A stretch of DNA of 64,000 nt from Lachnospiraceae bacterium (GTDB lineage Bacteria > Bacillota > Clostridia > Lachnospirales > Lachnospiraceae), in assembly GCA_015056865.1 (NCBI GenBank), contig SVFM01000002.1, positions 1 to 64,000 on the forward strand, given 5' to 3'. Made by a program: the position numbers and the translations under genes. Below the pieces are notes generated by a model, which was given only the letters and a program-made list of their open reading frames with translations, was not told where the DNA came from and made no database searches. Shown piece by piece: positions 44,203 to 54,225 of this stretch (positions within the stretch are counted from its first letter, which is position 1; each line of letters begins with the position of its first letter).

Positions 44203-47200
44203 ATGAAATACACACTTGGTATCGATATCGGCTCAACCACAGTTAAAATCACTGTTTTGGATGAATTACATCACATTCTGTTTGCAGACTACGAAAGACA
44301 TTTTGCCAATATCCGTGAAACACTGACCGGCCTTTTACAAAAGGCATATGACCGGCTGGGTGATCTACGCCTAAGTCCCATGATCACCGGATCCGGCGGT
44401 CTGACCCTTGCCAACCACCTGAAAGTTCCTTTTACCCAGGAAGTGATCGCAGTTGCCACCGCCCTGAAGGAACTGGCACCCCAGACCGATGTGGCCATCG
44501 AACTTGGCGGCGAGGATGCCAAGATCATTTATTTTGAGGGCGGCAATGTAGAACAACGGATGAATGGTATCTGCGCCGGCGGCACAGGGTCTTTTATTGA
44601 CCAGATGGCCTCTCTTTTACAGACAGATGCCTGTGGCCTGAACGAATATGCCAAAAATTACAATTCCCTATATACCATAGCTGCCCGTTGCGGGGTCTTT
44701 GCCAAAACTGACATCCAGCCCCTGATCAACGATGGTGCCACCAAAGAAGACCTTTCTGCCTCCATCTTTCAGGCTGTGGTCAACCAGACGATCAGCGGCC
44801 TGGCCTGTGGCAAGCCCATCCGCGGTCACGTAGCATTCCTGGGCGGCCCTCTGCACTTCTTATCTGAGCTGAAAACCGCCTTTATCCGTACCCTGAAACT
44901 GGACGATGAGCATATTATAGACATGGAAAATTCCCACCTTTTTGCGGCAATCGGCTCTGCCATGAATGCGAAGGATGAGGTGTCTTATACTATGTCCGAG
45001 ATGCTCCAAAAGCTATCCGGCCAGATCAAAATGGAATTTGAAGTAGAACGCATGGAGCCTCTTTTTCATGACCAGGCCCAGTACCAAGACTTTTTGGCCA
45101 GACACAGTGTTCATCATATAAAAACTGCCCCTTTGGCTGATTATGAGGGCAATGCCTACCTGGGTATTGATGCAGGTTCCACCACCACCAAGGTAGCTTT
45201 GATCGGTGAGGATGGCTCCCTTCTTTACTCCTTCTATTCCGGCAATGACGGCAGTCCCCTGACCACCGCCATCCGTTCCATCCGGGAAATCTACGCCCAG
45301 CTTCCTGAAGGCGTAAAAATTGCCCGCTCCTGCTCCACCGGCTACGGTGAAGCCTTGATGAAAGCCGCTTTCCTCTTAGATGACGGGGAGGTAGAGACTG
45401 TAGCCCACTACAACGCTGCCGCCTTCTTCAATCCGGATGTGGACTGCATTCTGGACATCGGCGGCCAGGACATGAAGTGCATCAAGATCAAAAATCAGAC
45501 CGTAGACAGCGTACAGCTGAACGAAGCCTGCTCCTCCGGCTGCGGTTCTTTCATAGAAACCTTTGCCAAATCCCTGAATTACAGTGTAGAGGATTTTGCC
45601 GATGCTGCACTCTTCGCCAAGCATCCCATCGATCTGGGCACCCGCTGTACTGTATTTATGAACTCTAAGGTAAAACAAGCCCAAAAAGAAGGCGCCTCTG
45701 TGGCAGATATCTCCGCAGGTCTGGCTTACTCTGTCATCAAAAACGCACTCTTTAAAGTGATCAAGGTATCCGATGCCTCGGAACTGGGTAAAAACATCGT
45801 GGTACAAGGCGGCACCTTTTACAATGATGCCATCCTGCGCAGCTTTGAAAAAATCGCAAACTGCCAGGCTATCCGCCCGGACATTGCGGGCATTATGGGC
45901 GCTTTTGGCGCTGCTCTCATTGCCAGGGATCGCTATACCGATGGTTATGAAACTACCATGCTTCCCTTTGAAAAGATCGATACCCTGCAGTTTGAGACCA
46001 GTATGGCCAAGTGCAAAGGCTGTACCAACAACTGCCGCCTGACCATCAATCGTTTTACCGGCGGCCGCCAGTATGTGTCCGGCAACCGCTGTGAACGGGG
46101 ACTTGGAAAGGAAAAGAATCACAGGGATATTCCTAACTTATTTGAATATAAACTGAAACGACTGTTTTCCTATGAACCGCTGACCGCCGACAAGGCCCCC
46201 AGAGGCACCGTTGGCATTCCCCGGGTGTTGAATATGTACGAAAATTACCCCTTCTGGTTTACCTTCTTTACCAGACTGGGTTATCAGGTGGTGCTCTCTC
46301 CCAATTCTAACCGTAAGATTTACGAGCTGGGAATCGAATCCATCCCCAGCGAGTCCGAGTGCTATCCTGCCAAACTGGCCCACGGTCATGTGACCTGGCT
46401 GATTAACCGTGGTGTAGACTTTATTTTTTATCCTGCCATCCCTTATGAAAGAAATGAATTCCAGGATGCCAACAACCACTTTAACTGCCCTATCGTTACC
46501 TCCTACTCTGAAAATATCAAAAACAATGTAGAGGCCATCAGCAAGGGCAAAGTGTCATTTCACAATCCCTTCCTGTCCTTCCGGGATACAGAAACGATTG
46601 CTCACGCCCTGATCAAGGAATTCAAGGAACTGCCTGCCGCAGAAATCAAGTCCGCGGTGCAGGCGGCCTGGAAAGAATTGGAGCAGACCCGTCTGGATAT
46701 CATGAAAAAGGGCGAGGAAACCCTTGCATGGATGCGGGAAAAGGGCAAACGCGGCATTGTACTGGCCGGACGTCCCTACCACATTGACCCGGAGATCCAT
46801 CATGGTATCCCGGAGCTGATCACTTCCTATGACATTGCGGTATTGACCGAGGACTCTGTTTCCCATCTGGCCGGTCCGGAACGTCCCCTGCTTGTCATGG
46901 ACCAGTGGATGTACCACTCCAGATTATATGCTGCAGCCAGCTATGTAAAGACCGTGGACGATCTGGATCTGATCCAGCTGAACTCCTTCGGCTGCGGACT
47001 GGATGCGGTGACCACTGATCAGGTAAATGATATCCTCTCCGGCTCCGGCAAAATATATACCTGCCTGAAGATTGATGAAGTAAACAACCTGGGGGCCGCA
47101 AGGATCCGAATCCGTTCTCTCCTTTCCGCCCTGCGTGTAAAGGAAAAACAGAACAAAAAGCGGGAGATTCATTCCTCCGCTATACATAAAGTACCGTTTA

Positions 47201-48414
47201 CAGAGGAAATGCGAAAGAATTATACGATCCTCTGTCCTCAGATGTCACCTATCCACTTTGACATTCTCCAGCCCGCCTTCGCTGCCTGTGGCTACAACTT
47301 TGAAGTGCTGAGCAATGATAACAGACACTCTGTGGATGTGGGCCTGAAATATGTAAACAACGATGCCTGCTACCCCTCTCTCTTGGTAGTAGGCCAGATC
47401 ATGGAAGCCCTGCTCTCCGGCAAATACGACCTGCAAAAAATAGCTATCATCATTACCCAGACAGGCGGTGGCTGTAGGGCCACCAATTATATCGGCTTTA
47501 TCCGCCGGGCTTTGGAGAAGGCCGGATTGGCTCATATTCCTGTAATTTCTTTGAATCTGAGCGGTTTGGAATCCAACCCCGGATTCCATATCAACGCCAA
47601 ACTGGGCATCCGGGCCGCCTGCGGCGCAGTACTGGGTGATATTTTCATGCGCTGCGTTTACCGCATGCGTCCTTACGAAGCTACCCCTGGCAGCGTAAAT
47701 GCCGTGCATCAAAAGTGGCTGAAAAAGGCTCAGGCCTTTGTCTCTGCCAAACATATTAGTCTCCTGAAATTCGGCCGCCTTTGCCGCCGGATCATTCGGG
47801 ACTTTGACGCCATCCCTGTGCGGGATATTCAAAAACCCCGAGTAGGCATTGTGGGCGAGATCTTGGTAAAATTCTCCCCTGCAGGCAACAATCATCTTGT
47901 GGACTTGTTGGAATCTGAAGGGGCTGAGGCTGTGGTGCCGGATCTTTTGGATTTCATGAACTACTGTTTCTACAACCAGCTTTACAAAGCTGAAAATTTA
48001 GGTATGAGCAAAAAAAGTGCCCAGCTTGCCAAGCTGGGCATCTGGGCTCTGGAGCGACTGCGCGGTGCCGCCGTAAAGGAATTCAAAAAGAGCAAACACT
48101 TTGATCCTCCCGCTTCTATTTACAAACTGGCGGAATACGCCAAACCTATTGTATCCATCGGCAACCAAACCGGTGAAGGCTGGTTTCTCACCGGAGAGAT
48201 GGTAGAACTGATCCACAGTGGCGTACCTAACATCGTATGCTGCCAACCCTTCGCCTGCCTGCCCAACCACGTGGTAGGAAAAGGCGTCATCAAAGCCCTA
48301 CGGAGTGCCTATCCTGAGTCCAACATCGTGGCCATTGACTACGACCCTGGCGCCAGTGAGGTAAACCAGCTGAACCGAATCAAACTCATGCTCTCCACAG
48401 CACATAAAAAGTAA
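44203..48414 (+). CDS. 2-hydroxyacyl-CoA dehydratase activator-related fusion protein
   Basis: A 1403-residue protein from ATG 44203 (ATG 44191 is 4 codons earlier and also possible). It fuses two ASKHA-fold ATPase domains of the BcrAD/BadFG/HgdC type (about 3-250, [10 protein letters not shown]; and about 320-580, [10 protein letters not shown]), a cysteine motif CKGCTNNC (about 605-612) that could hold an Fe-S cluster, a DUF2229-like domain (about 660-870) and a HgdB-like C-terminal part (about 990-1400). Both ATPase halves have GTGSF or GCGSF loops. The usual role of HgdC is ATP-driven electron supply to a dehydratase. No separate dehydratase subunits are adjacent, so its partner is unknown. 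Confidence 0.85.
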   Translation: MKYTLGIDIGSTTVKITVLDELHHILFADYERHFANIRETLTGLLQKAYDRLGDLRLSPMITGSGGLTLANHLKVPFTQEVIAVATALKELAPQTDVAIELGGEDAKIIYFEGGNVEQRMNGICAGGTGSFIDQMASLLQTDACGLNEYAKNYNSLYTIAARCGVFAKTDIQPLINDGATKEDLSASIFQAVVNQTISGLACGKPIRGHVAFLGGPLHFLSELKTAFIRTLKLDDEHIIDMENSHLFAAIGSAMNAKDEVSYTMSEMLQKLSGQIKMEFEVERMEPLFHDQAQYQDFLARHSVHHIKTAPLADYEGNAYLGIDAGSTTTKVALIGEDGSLLYSFYSGNDGSPLTTAIRSIREIYAQLPEGVKIARSCSTGYGEALMKAAFLLDDGEVETVAHYNAAAFFNPDVDCILDIGGQDMKCIKIKNQTVDSVQLNEACSSGCGSFIETFAKSLNYSVEDFADAALFAKHPIDLGTRCTVFMNSKVKQAQKEGASVADISAGLAYSVIKNALFKVIKVSDASELGKNIVVQGGTFYNDAILRSFEKIANCQAIRPDIAGIMGAFGAALIARDRYTDGYETTMLPFEKIDTLQFETSMAKCKGCTNNCRLTINRFTGGRQYVSGNRCERGLGKEKNHRDIPNLFEYKLKRLFSYEPLTADKAPRGTVGIPRVLNMYENYPFWFTFFTRLGYQVVLSPNSNRKIYELGIESIPSESECYPAKLAHGHVTWLINRGVDFIFYPAIPYERNEFQDANNHFNCPIVTSYSENIKNNVEAISKGKVSFHNPFLSFRDTETIAHALIKEFKELPAAEIKSAVQAAWKELEQTRLDIMKKGEETLAWMREKGKRGIVLAGRPYHIDPEIHHGIPELITSYDIAVLTEDSVSHLAGPERPLLVMDQWMYHSRLYAAASYVKTVDDLDLIQLNSFGCGLDAVTTDQVNDILSGSGKIYTCLKIDEVNNLGAARIRIRSLLSALRVKEKQNKKREIHSSAIHKVPFTEEMRKNYTILCPQMSPIHFDILQPAFAACGYNFEVLSNDNRHSVDVGLKYVNNDACYPSLLVVGQIMEALLSGKYDLQKIAIIITQTGGGCRATNYIGFIRRALEKAGLAHIPVISLNLSGLESNPGFHINAKLGIRAACGAVLGDIFMRCVYRMRPYEATPGSVNAVHQKWLKKAQAFVSAKHISLLKFGRLCRRIIRDFDAIPVRDIQKPRVGIVGEILVKFSPAGNNHLVDLLESEGAEAVVPDLLDFMNYCFYNQLYKAENLGMSKKSAQLAKLGIWALERLRGAAVKEFKKSKHFDPPASIYKLAEYAKPIVSIGNQTGEGWFLTGEMVELIHSGVPNIVCCQPFACLPNHVVGKGVIKALRSAYPESNIVAIDYDPGASEVNQLNRIKLMLSTAHKK

Positions 48415-48418
48415 CGCT

Positions 48419-49786
48419 TTAGTTGATGCGTTCCGGGAAGATGATTTTTACTTCCCCCTCCTTTTCAAGCTGGGCATCCAGATCTGCCCGCCATGCCTTG
48501 ATGACTTCCGGATTTTTTACGATATCATAACCGCACTGGGCCTGACATTTGCCGGCATATACTGCGCTTTTTAGCCCTATAGGATGTCCCACAGCTGCCA
48601 CCGCCGCCCAGGAATGCATGGGTGCACCGTTTACCACGCCCAGGCCGAACATGCGGGAGGTAGGCGTCATACGGGTAACATATCCTACATCCGTGGAGCT
48701 TGGCGAATTGATATGCTGGTGTGTGGGAGCAATCAACTCTGTGGAAATCACTTCCTCCCCCGCCGCCGGCTCTCTGCCGTGTACATTGGCAAACAGTTCC
48801 CGAGCAAACGCCAGCTCCTCCTCCGTATAAGTAAGAGGCGGTACCTTTTTGGCCGAATCGTAAAAGAATTGATTAAAATCTGCTATCTGTATACAGCCTG
48901 AAACCATTGCATTTACTGTGATCTTATACTCTGTTTCCGTCATAATAGCCGCGCCCTGAGCGCATTTGGATACCCTCTCAAACATTTCATAATTGGATTT
49001 TAAATCTTTGGTGCGGACAAAGTAATGCAGAGCCGCATAGCGAGGTATCACATTGGGCTTTTCCCCCGCTGACAAATAAGAATAATGAATCCTTGTAGTA
49101 GGCTCCGTGTGTTCCCGAAGATAATTTACCCCTACATTCATCAGCTCACAGGCATCCAATGCACTGCGACCCTTCTCGGGAAAAACAGCTGCATGAGCTG
49201 AGGTGCCAAAAAACTCCACTTTCATGTTCGTAAGGGAATTTTGTATGTTTTCACGAATCTTCAGACCATGATTTTGAGGATGCCAGGCCAAGCAACAATC
49301 CAAGCCGTCAAATACCCCATCCCGCACCATGTGCATCTTGCCCTCCACAGTTTCTTCCGCCGGGCATGCAAAAAACTTGATCGTACCCGAAAGTCCCTCT
49401 GCCTCCATAGCGGCCTTTAAGGCTGCGGCTGCAGATCCGCAGGAAGGTGCCATCAGACTATGTCCACAGCCCTGTCCATTGCCCTCTATCGGATCCGGAT
49501 AAGGACTGACTGACTGTCCAAGCCCGGGCAAAGAATCGTACTCTCCGATAAAACCGATCACCGGACTGCCACTCCCCCATTGGGCCACAACAGTATTGGG
49601 ATCCTTGGTATTGTCGCAACAATGAAAAGTGGTTACCTGAAATCCCTGCTCTGCCATAAACTCAGCTGTTGCCCTGCAAGAAGCAAACTCCTCCATGGCA
49701 ACCTCTGAAACCTCCCACAATTCTTTGGCCAGAGTACATACCCGGTCACCATATTTTTCATACCAATCAGCAATCCTTTGATTCAT
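48419..49786 (-). CDS. M20 family amidohydrolase (AbgB-like)
   Basis: A 455-residue metal-dependent amidohydrolase of the peptidase M20D type. Close relatives include AbgB, subunit B of p-aminobenzoyl-glutamate hydrolase. Metal-binding residues appear in FIGEYDSLPGLG (about 85-96), the GCGHSLMAPS segment (about 110-119) and the PAEETVEGK pair of glutamates (about 152-160), with a dimerisation domain in the middle (about 185-310). ATG 49786 follows GGAGG. No abgA partner is present; a different aminoacyl or cell-wall substrate is possible. It converges with the activase gene, with 4 bases between stops. Confidence 0.85.
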   Translation of the reverse strand: MNQRIADWYEKYGDRVCTLAKELWEVSEVAMEEFASCRATAEFMAEQGFQVTTFHCCDNTKDPNTVVAQWGSGSPVIGFIGEYDSLPGLGQSVSPYPDPIEGNGQGCGHSLMAPSCGSAAAALKAAMEAEGLSGTIKFFACPAEETVEGKMHMVRDGVFDGLDCCLAWHPQNHGLKIRENIQNSLTNMKVEFFGTSAHAAVFPEKGRSALDACELMNVGVNYLREHTEPTTRIHYSYLSAGEKPNVIPRYAALHYFVRTKDLKSNYEMFERVSKCAQGAAIMTETEYKITVNAMVSGCIQIADFNQFFYDSAKKVPPLTYTEEELAFARELFANVHGREPAAGEEVISTELIAPTHQHINSPSSTDVGYVTRMTPTSRMFGLGVVNGAPMHSWAAVAAVGHPIGLKSAVYAGKCQAQCGYDIVKNPEVIKAWRADLDAQLEKEGEVKIIFPERIN

Positions 49787-49814
49787 TTGCTTATCCTCCA
49801 TCTTAAACGTAAAG

Positions 49815-49910
49815 TAATAAAAAGAATTTCGCTTCGCGAAATTCTCCGCCTGCGGCGGGTCTGCAAAGCAGACATCTTCCGCGCCGCCGCAGTGCGATCC
49901 CCGCGGAGCG
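49815..49910. repeat. Cluster of small palindromes
   Basis: Four consecutive perfect hairpins: AGAATTTCGC/GCGAAATTCT (49823-49845), CCGCC/GGCGG (846-858), GTCTGC/GCAGAC (859-873) and TCCGCG/CGCGGA (878-907). Each has a short loop. The segment is high-GC compared with its surroundings and lies in the leader of the AbgB-like gene. Confidence 0.8.
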
Positions 49911-49975
49911 TTTTTGATTTACAGGAATGAACTTTCGCACTTTAGTGCGACAAGGTCTTTCCTGTAAATCAAAAA
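49911..49975. repeat. 65-bp palindromic element with 17-bp terminal inverted repeats
   Basis: Perfect 17-bp arms TTTTTGATTTACAGGAA (49911-49927) and its complement (49959-49975) enclose a second inner hairpin CGCAC/GTGCG (49936-49949). Looks like a repeat or miniature element; no transposase is near. Confidence 0.75.
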
Positions 49976-50019
49976 ACCTTCAAACCTGGCAAATAAATTT
50001 TACACCAGTTTGAAGGTTT
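49970..50019 (-). terminator. Rho-independent terminator of the larA operon
   Basis: Stem AAACCTTCAAAC (49974-49985) with its complement (50008-50019), followed on the minus strand by TTTTTTGATT. It lies 22 bases after the larA-like stop. Confidence 0.85.
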
Positions 50020-50041
50020 CTACAATTAGGAAAAATTCTCT

Positions 50042-51316
50042 TTAAAATTTCTCTTTATTGATCCACAATCCCAGTGCCGGGTTGGGAATAAAGTATATCT
50101 CTTCGCCGTCAGGAAGGATATTGTAACCATACTGCAGTGTCTTAGGGTTGTAGCGTGCTGCCATTTCCTCATAGTCGGCCGCCCCAAAGCCCACAGACTC
50201 TATCTCTTCCCGGGTTATATTTTTTACTGCATAGATGATGCTGAAACGACCATCGCTGGAGCCGTGAATCAGATGTGCCGCTGCTCCCATATTATTTCGC
50301 AAATCTTCATTTTCCGGCTTTTCAAACTGCTCCAAGGTATTGATACGGCCCTTATAGCCATACTTACGAATCAACTTGTCCACCTGTTCATCCTCGCCAA
50401 ACTTGGTTACGCCGGGCGCCAGCACGATCAGCTCGCCACCGTCTGCGATGGCCATACGGGTACGATAAACAGACTTATTGCCCAGCCAGGTACTCTTAAA
50501 TTCACTGGGATCCAGATAAACAACACATTTTTTAATCCCGGTTTCCACGAAGTCAATGTTTTTTTCCTGGGACAGGGCAATGGCCACTTCTAACACCTTG
50601 CGGGTATCGCCGATAAACAATCCATGGGTATGGATCACGCCGCCGGGCGCAGTACAAACCGTTAAAACGAATAAAATAGGTCTATCCTTCAGGAAATGCT
50701 CCATACCGTAGTCAAACACCCTGCGCACAGGGGTATGGTCTTTTCCCATCATGCGCTCCATGCCGTAGACTGCACCTACCATATGGCTCTTATTGATCAT
50801 ATCACTGCCACCCACTCCAACGAACAAATTCTTGGAATGATTAGCCATACCGATCACTTCATGAGGAACTACCTGGCCCGGAGAAATGATCAGATCATAG
50901 CTTTCATCCATGACCAGGCGATTGATCTCCACACTCACCGGATCATGCCACAAGCCCTCTGTGATCTCCTCCAGAAACTCTGCCGGCACCTCACCGATCT
51001 TCATCACATCCTTACGCCAGTTGTGAGGAATAAACTTCTCATATGGTATATCCCCAAACATTTCCTCTGCCTGTTTCCTGGACACAGGCTCGTGGGTTCC
51101 CAGCGCAGGAAGGATATCCACATGACACCCTCTTTCTACCAGCGCATGGTAATACACATTGGTAATGTATCCTGCATTGGAATGGAAACGTGTAAAATCA
51201 GGGGGTATGATCAAAACCTTCTTCAGGGTGCGCCCTTCCAGACTGCGAAGAAGGGCCTGCTTTATCTCGTCTTTGCTAAGCCCCTGTTCGGTCGCTGCAT
51301 AAACAAAATCCTGCAT
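50042..51316 (-). CDS. LarA-like nickel-dependent 2-hydroxyacid racemase/epimerase
   Basis: A 424-residue protein of the LarA (DUF2088) family. Lactobacillus LarA uses a nickel-pincer nucleotide attached to K184; here H152, K162 and H178 keep the spacing of H174, K184 and H200 in that enzyme, in the segments VVPHEVIGMANHSK and NKSHMVG. H75 in ALGTHEP corresponds to H108 in the N-terminal part. This makes an active racemase or epimerase likely. Genomic context (a PfkB sugar-acid kinase and 6-phosphogluconate dehydrogenase in the same operon) points to a sugar acid such as gluconate/mannonate rather than lactate. LarB, LarC and LarE, needed for the cofactor, are not in the window. Confidence 0.82.
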   Translation of the reverse strand: MQDFVYAATEQGLSKDEIKQALLRSLEGRTLKKVLIIPPDFTRFHSNAGYITNVYYHALVERGCHVDILPALGTHEPVSRKQAEEMFGDIPYEKFIPHNWRKDVMKIGEVPAEFLEEITEGLWHDPVSVEINRLVMDESYDLIISPGQVVPHEVIGMANHSKNLFVGVGGSDMINKSHMVGAVYGMERMMGKDHTPVRRVFDYGMEHFLKDRPILFVLTVCTAPGGVIHTHGLFIGDTRKVLEVAIALSQEKNIDFVETGIKKCVVYLDPSEFKSTWLGNKSVYRTRMAIADGGELIVLAPGVTKFGEDEQVDKLIRKYGYKGRINTLEQFEKPENEDLRNNMGAAAHLIHGSSDGRFSIIYAVKNITREEIESVGFGAADYEEMAARYNPKTLQYGYNILPDGEEIYFIPNPALGLWINKEKF

Positions 51317-51337
51317 AATCGTCTCCTTTTCTTGTAT

Positions 51338-52789
51338 TTATGCGTTGTAGGTGCTTGCCGCTGTATCTCCGCCGTGACCGGTCCAGTTGGTGTGGAAGAA
51401 CTTTCCTCTGGGCTGATCCACACGCTCATAGGTATGGGCACCAAAGTAGTCTCTCTGGGCCTGCAGCAGGTTTGCGGGCAGACAAGCTGTGGTATATCCG
51501 TCAAAATAGCTCAGTGCTGCACTCATGGCAGGTGCAGGCACACCGTACTGCATAGCGGTTGCTGCAACAGTTCTCCATGCGGGCAGAAGCTTTTCAATGG
51601 TCTCTTTAAAGTAAGGATCCAAAAGCAGATTGCTCAGCTCAGGATTCTTGTCGTAAGCATCCTTAATCTTGGACAGGAATGCAGAACGGATAATACAACC
51701 GCCACGCCACATCAAAGCAATGCCGCCGTAATTCAAATTCCAGCCGTAGGTCTTGGCTGCAGTGCGCATCAGGATATAGCCCTGTGCATAGGAAATGATC
51801 TTCGAGGCAAATAATGCCTGACGGATCGCTTCCACAAAGGCTTCCTTGTCGCCGGTAAATTCGGGGATCTTACGTCCGAATACCTCTGCGGCCTTTACAC
51901 GCTCGTCCTTCATAGCAGACAGGCAACGTGAGAATACTGCTTCGCCGATCAAAGTGAGAGGAACCCCTTCATCCAGAGCAGCAATGCCTGTCCACTTACC
52001 GGTACCCTTTTGTCCTGCAGTATCCAAAATCTTCTCCACCAAGGGAGAGCCATCCTCATCCTTATAAGCCAGAATATCCCGAGTAATCTCAATCAGGTAA
52101 GAATCCAGTTCTGTCTCATTCCATTTCTTAAATGCCTCATGCATTTCATCATCAGACATTTTCAGCAGATCTCTCATCAACTGATATGCTTCACAGATCA
52201 GCTGCATATCTCCATACTCGATACCGTTGTGTACCATTTTCACAAAATGTCCTGCGCCGTTTTCACCCACCCAGTCACAGCAGGCAGCACCGTCTTCCAC
52301 CTTGGCGCAGATTGCCTGGAAGATAGGCTTTACATAAGGCCACGCAGCGGGGGAACCACCGGGCATCATGGAAGGGCCGTTCAAAGCGCCCTCTTCTCCA
52401 CCGGAAACGCCGGTACCCACATACAAAAGTCCCTTGCTCTCCACATACTGGGTACGACGGATAGTGTCCGGGAAATGACTGTTTCCACCATCAATCAGGA
52501 TATCCCCCTCCTCCAGATAAGGAAGCAGCTGATCGATCAACTGATCCACTGCAGAGCCTGCTTTTACCATCATCATGATCTTACGAGGTTTTTCCAGACT
52601 GTCAGCCAGCTCCTGGAAAGAGTATGCACCTCTGATATTTTTACCAGCCGCCCGGCCATTAATAAAATTTGTAACCTTTTGGGCGGTACGATTGTACACT
52701 GTCACGGTAAATCCCTTACTCTCCATGTTCATAACCAGGTTTTCACCCATAACGGCCAAACCCACCAAACCGATATCTGATTTTTTCAT
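51338..52789 (-). CDS. gnd: 6-phosphogluconate dehydrogenase, decarboxylating
   Basis: A 483-residue enzyme that oxidises 6-phosphogluconate to ribulose 5-phosphate and CO2 with NAD(P)+. N-terminal Rossmann motif GLAVMGENLVMNM (residues 9-21), substrate segment GVSGGEEGALNGPSMMPGG (about 127-145) and the catalytic HMVHNGIEYGD-type segment (about 185-195) are present; the C-terminal helical domain is full length and ends in the conserved HTNWTGHGGDTAAS. It lies between the LarA-like gene (21 bases) and the kinase (27 bases). Confidence 0.95.
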   Translation of the reverse strand: MKKSDIGLVGLAVMGENLVMNMESKGFTVTVYNRTAQKVTNFINGRAAGKNIRGAYSFQELADSLEKPRKIMMMVKAGSAVDQLIDQLLPYLEEGDILIDGGNSHFPDTIRRTQYVESKGLLYVGTGVSGGEEGALNGPSMMPGGSPAAWPYVKPIFQAICAKVEDGAACCDWVGENGAGHFVKMVHNGIEYGDMQLICEAYQLMRDLLKMSDDEMHEAFKKWNETELDSYLIEITRDILAYKDEDGSPLVEKILDTAGQKGTGKWTGIAALDEGVPLTLIGEAVFSRCLSAMKDERVKAAEVFGRKIPEFTGDKEAFVEAIRQALFASKIISYAQGYILMRTAAKTYGWNLNYGGIALMWRGGCIIRSAFLSKIKDAYDKNPELSNLLLDPYFKETIEKLLPAWRTVAATAMQYGVPAPAMSAALSYFDGYTTACLPANLLQAQRDYFGAHTYERVDQPRGKFFHTNWTGHGGDTAASTYNA

Positions 52790-52816
52790 CTTATTCCTCT
52801 TCCTTTCTTTTCGCGA

Positions 52817-53896
52817 TTAGCGCTGCACCCGTGCATTTCCTGCATAGATATCCCAGATCTGCTTTTCATCGGCAGGCTCGCCATAATCATTCAGGGAACT
52901 TGCTGCCAGAACACCGCTGGCCCATCCAAACTGCATGCATTTCTCCGGCTCCCAACCCTGGATTAAACCATAGAGCAGACCGCCGGTAAATCCGTCGCCG
53001 CCGCCGATACGGTCCATAACGGGAATGGGACGTGGCTCTTCTACACACCATTTTCCATCAGCCAGCACCAGGCATCCCCACAGATGCTCGTTGGCACTGA
53101 TCACCTGACGGAGGGTAGTTCCAAACACCTTGGTGTTTGGATATTTTTCTTTTACTTGCTGAATCATGCCCTGGAAGCTTGCAATCTTGGAACTTAAGTC
53201 CTTGCCACCTGCCTCAGGCCCTGCAAAGCCCAGACAAAGCTGGAAATCTTCCTCATTGCCCACCAGCACATCAGCCACAGATGCAATCCTGTGGAAAGCA
53301 TCACGCAACTCTTCCTCACGTCCCTTCCAGAAGGTTGCACGGTAGTTTAAGTCAAAGCTTACCAGTGTACCGTACTTCTTAGCCGCCTCGGCCACTGCCA
53401 GACAACACTTGGTGGTCTCCTCACTCATAGCTGCAATCAGACCGGAGATATGCAAAATGCCTACGCCCTCCTGTCCGAAAATGCGCTCCAGATCAAACTC
53501 ATCCGCGCAAAGGGTACGACCCACTTCGCCGGCACGGTCATTCCACACTCTGGGAGCTCTCATACCAAAACCGGAATCCGCGATATTAAACTGATGACGA
53601 TAGCCCCAGGGACCACCCTGCTCTACCTCTACCCCTTCATAACAAATATTGCGGGCACGCAGTTCGCTCTTAATAAAATCAGCGATAGGACTTCCCTTGA
53701 TAAATTTACTCAACACCAGGCACTCCTTGCCCAAGGAAGAGGATATATTGAGTACGTTGCTCTCTGCACTGGTAGCCTGCATGATAAAGCGTTTGCTGTT
53801 GTGTACCGCCATCCGATCCTCCGGTGTAATGCGTACACCCATACTGGTGGGACATGCAATGGCATAACGATAGTTGCTGCGAATGTTCAGATTCAT
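52817..53896 (-). CDS. PfkB family sugar-acid kinase (KdgK-like)
   Basis: A 359-residue ribokinase-fold kinase. The C-terminal motif RIGGGDGFTGGLL (about 297-309) holds the catalytic base D301. The DLNYRATFW segment (182-190) is typical of 2-keto-3-deoxygluconate kinases, but the wider family includes other sugar-acid kinases. Its operon has 6-phosphogluconate dehydrogenase, so a gluconate-like substrate is also possible. ATG 53896 gives a typical length; the frame begins 3 codons earlier. It is the first gene of the kinase-gnd-larA operon. Confidence 0.85.
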   Translation of the reverse strand: MNLNIRSNYRYAIACPTSMGVRITPEDRMAVHNSKRFIMQATSAESNVLNISSSLGKECLVLSKFIKGSPIADFIKSELRARNICYEGVEVEQGGPWGYRHQFNIADSGFGMRAPRVWNDRAGEVGRTLCADEFDLERIFGQEGVGILHISGLIAAMSEETTKCCLAVAEAAKKYGTLVSFDLNYRATFWKGREEELRDAFHRIASVADVLVGNEEDFQLCLGFAGPEAGGKDLSSKIASFQGMIQQVKEKYPNTKVFGTTLRQVISANEHLWGCLVLADGKWCVEEPRPIPVMDRIGGGDGFTGGLLYGLIQGWEPEKCMQFGWASGVLAASSLNDYGEPADEKQIWDIYAGNARVQR

Positions 53897-54225
53897 AACT
53901 TCCAAGTCCTTTCTATTGTGAATACTCTATTGTCCTCATCATATAACAACGTAAATTGCAAAACAGCGCATTGTATTTTATAATAGCAAATAAAAAAGAG
54001 AGTTCCGTGAGGGCGGCTTCCGGGCGGTTGGCGGGCCCTTGAAAAACGTCAGCACTTGAATTTCCGGAGCATACATGTGATCGGAAATTCATAGTACTGT
54101 TACGTTTTTCACGGAGCGAAAGCGAGTCCGCCAACCGCCCGGAAACCGCCCTCACGAAAACACTTTTTCATTCGTTATCATTATTATTTCATTTAAGCGC
54201 GTTTTTAAAAGGAGATATTTAAGAA
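53897..54225. other. Intergenic region with a long nested palindrome; no gene
   Basis: This stretch between the kinase operon and the AraC remnant contains the 151-bp palindrome (54006-54156) and A/T-rich flanks. A short minus-strand open frame (53913-54155) lies across the palindrome and looks like a by-product of it. A clear promoter for the kinase operon was not resolved. Confidence 0.7.
54006..54156. repeat. 151-bp nested palindromic element
   Basis: Three nested stems: an outer 29-bp arm with one mismatch (54006-54034 with 54128-54156; parts CGTGAGGGCGG and TTCCGGGCGGTTGGCGG), GAAAAACGT (54041-54049) with 54102-54110, and GAATTTCCG (54058-54066) with 54082-54090. The centre is a 15-base loop with ACATGT. 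The element is GC-rich in A/T-rich flanks. It could be a MITE-like element or a structured RNA; no open frame explains it. Confidence 0.85.

Noticed and set aside
45376..46122. Minus-strand open frame of 248 codons
   Set aside because: It is antisense to the activase gene, with no ribosome site or recognisable domain.
50696..51814. Plus-strand open frame of 372 codons
   Set aside because: It is antisense to the LarA-like and gnd genes, with residue composition rich in H and C and no family match.
53913..54155. Minus-strand frame of 80 codons across the palindrome
   Set aside because: It lies on the inverted repeat itself, so its length follows from the structure. No ribosome site or homology is visible.
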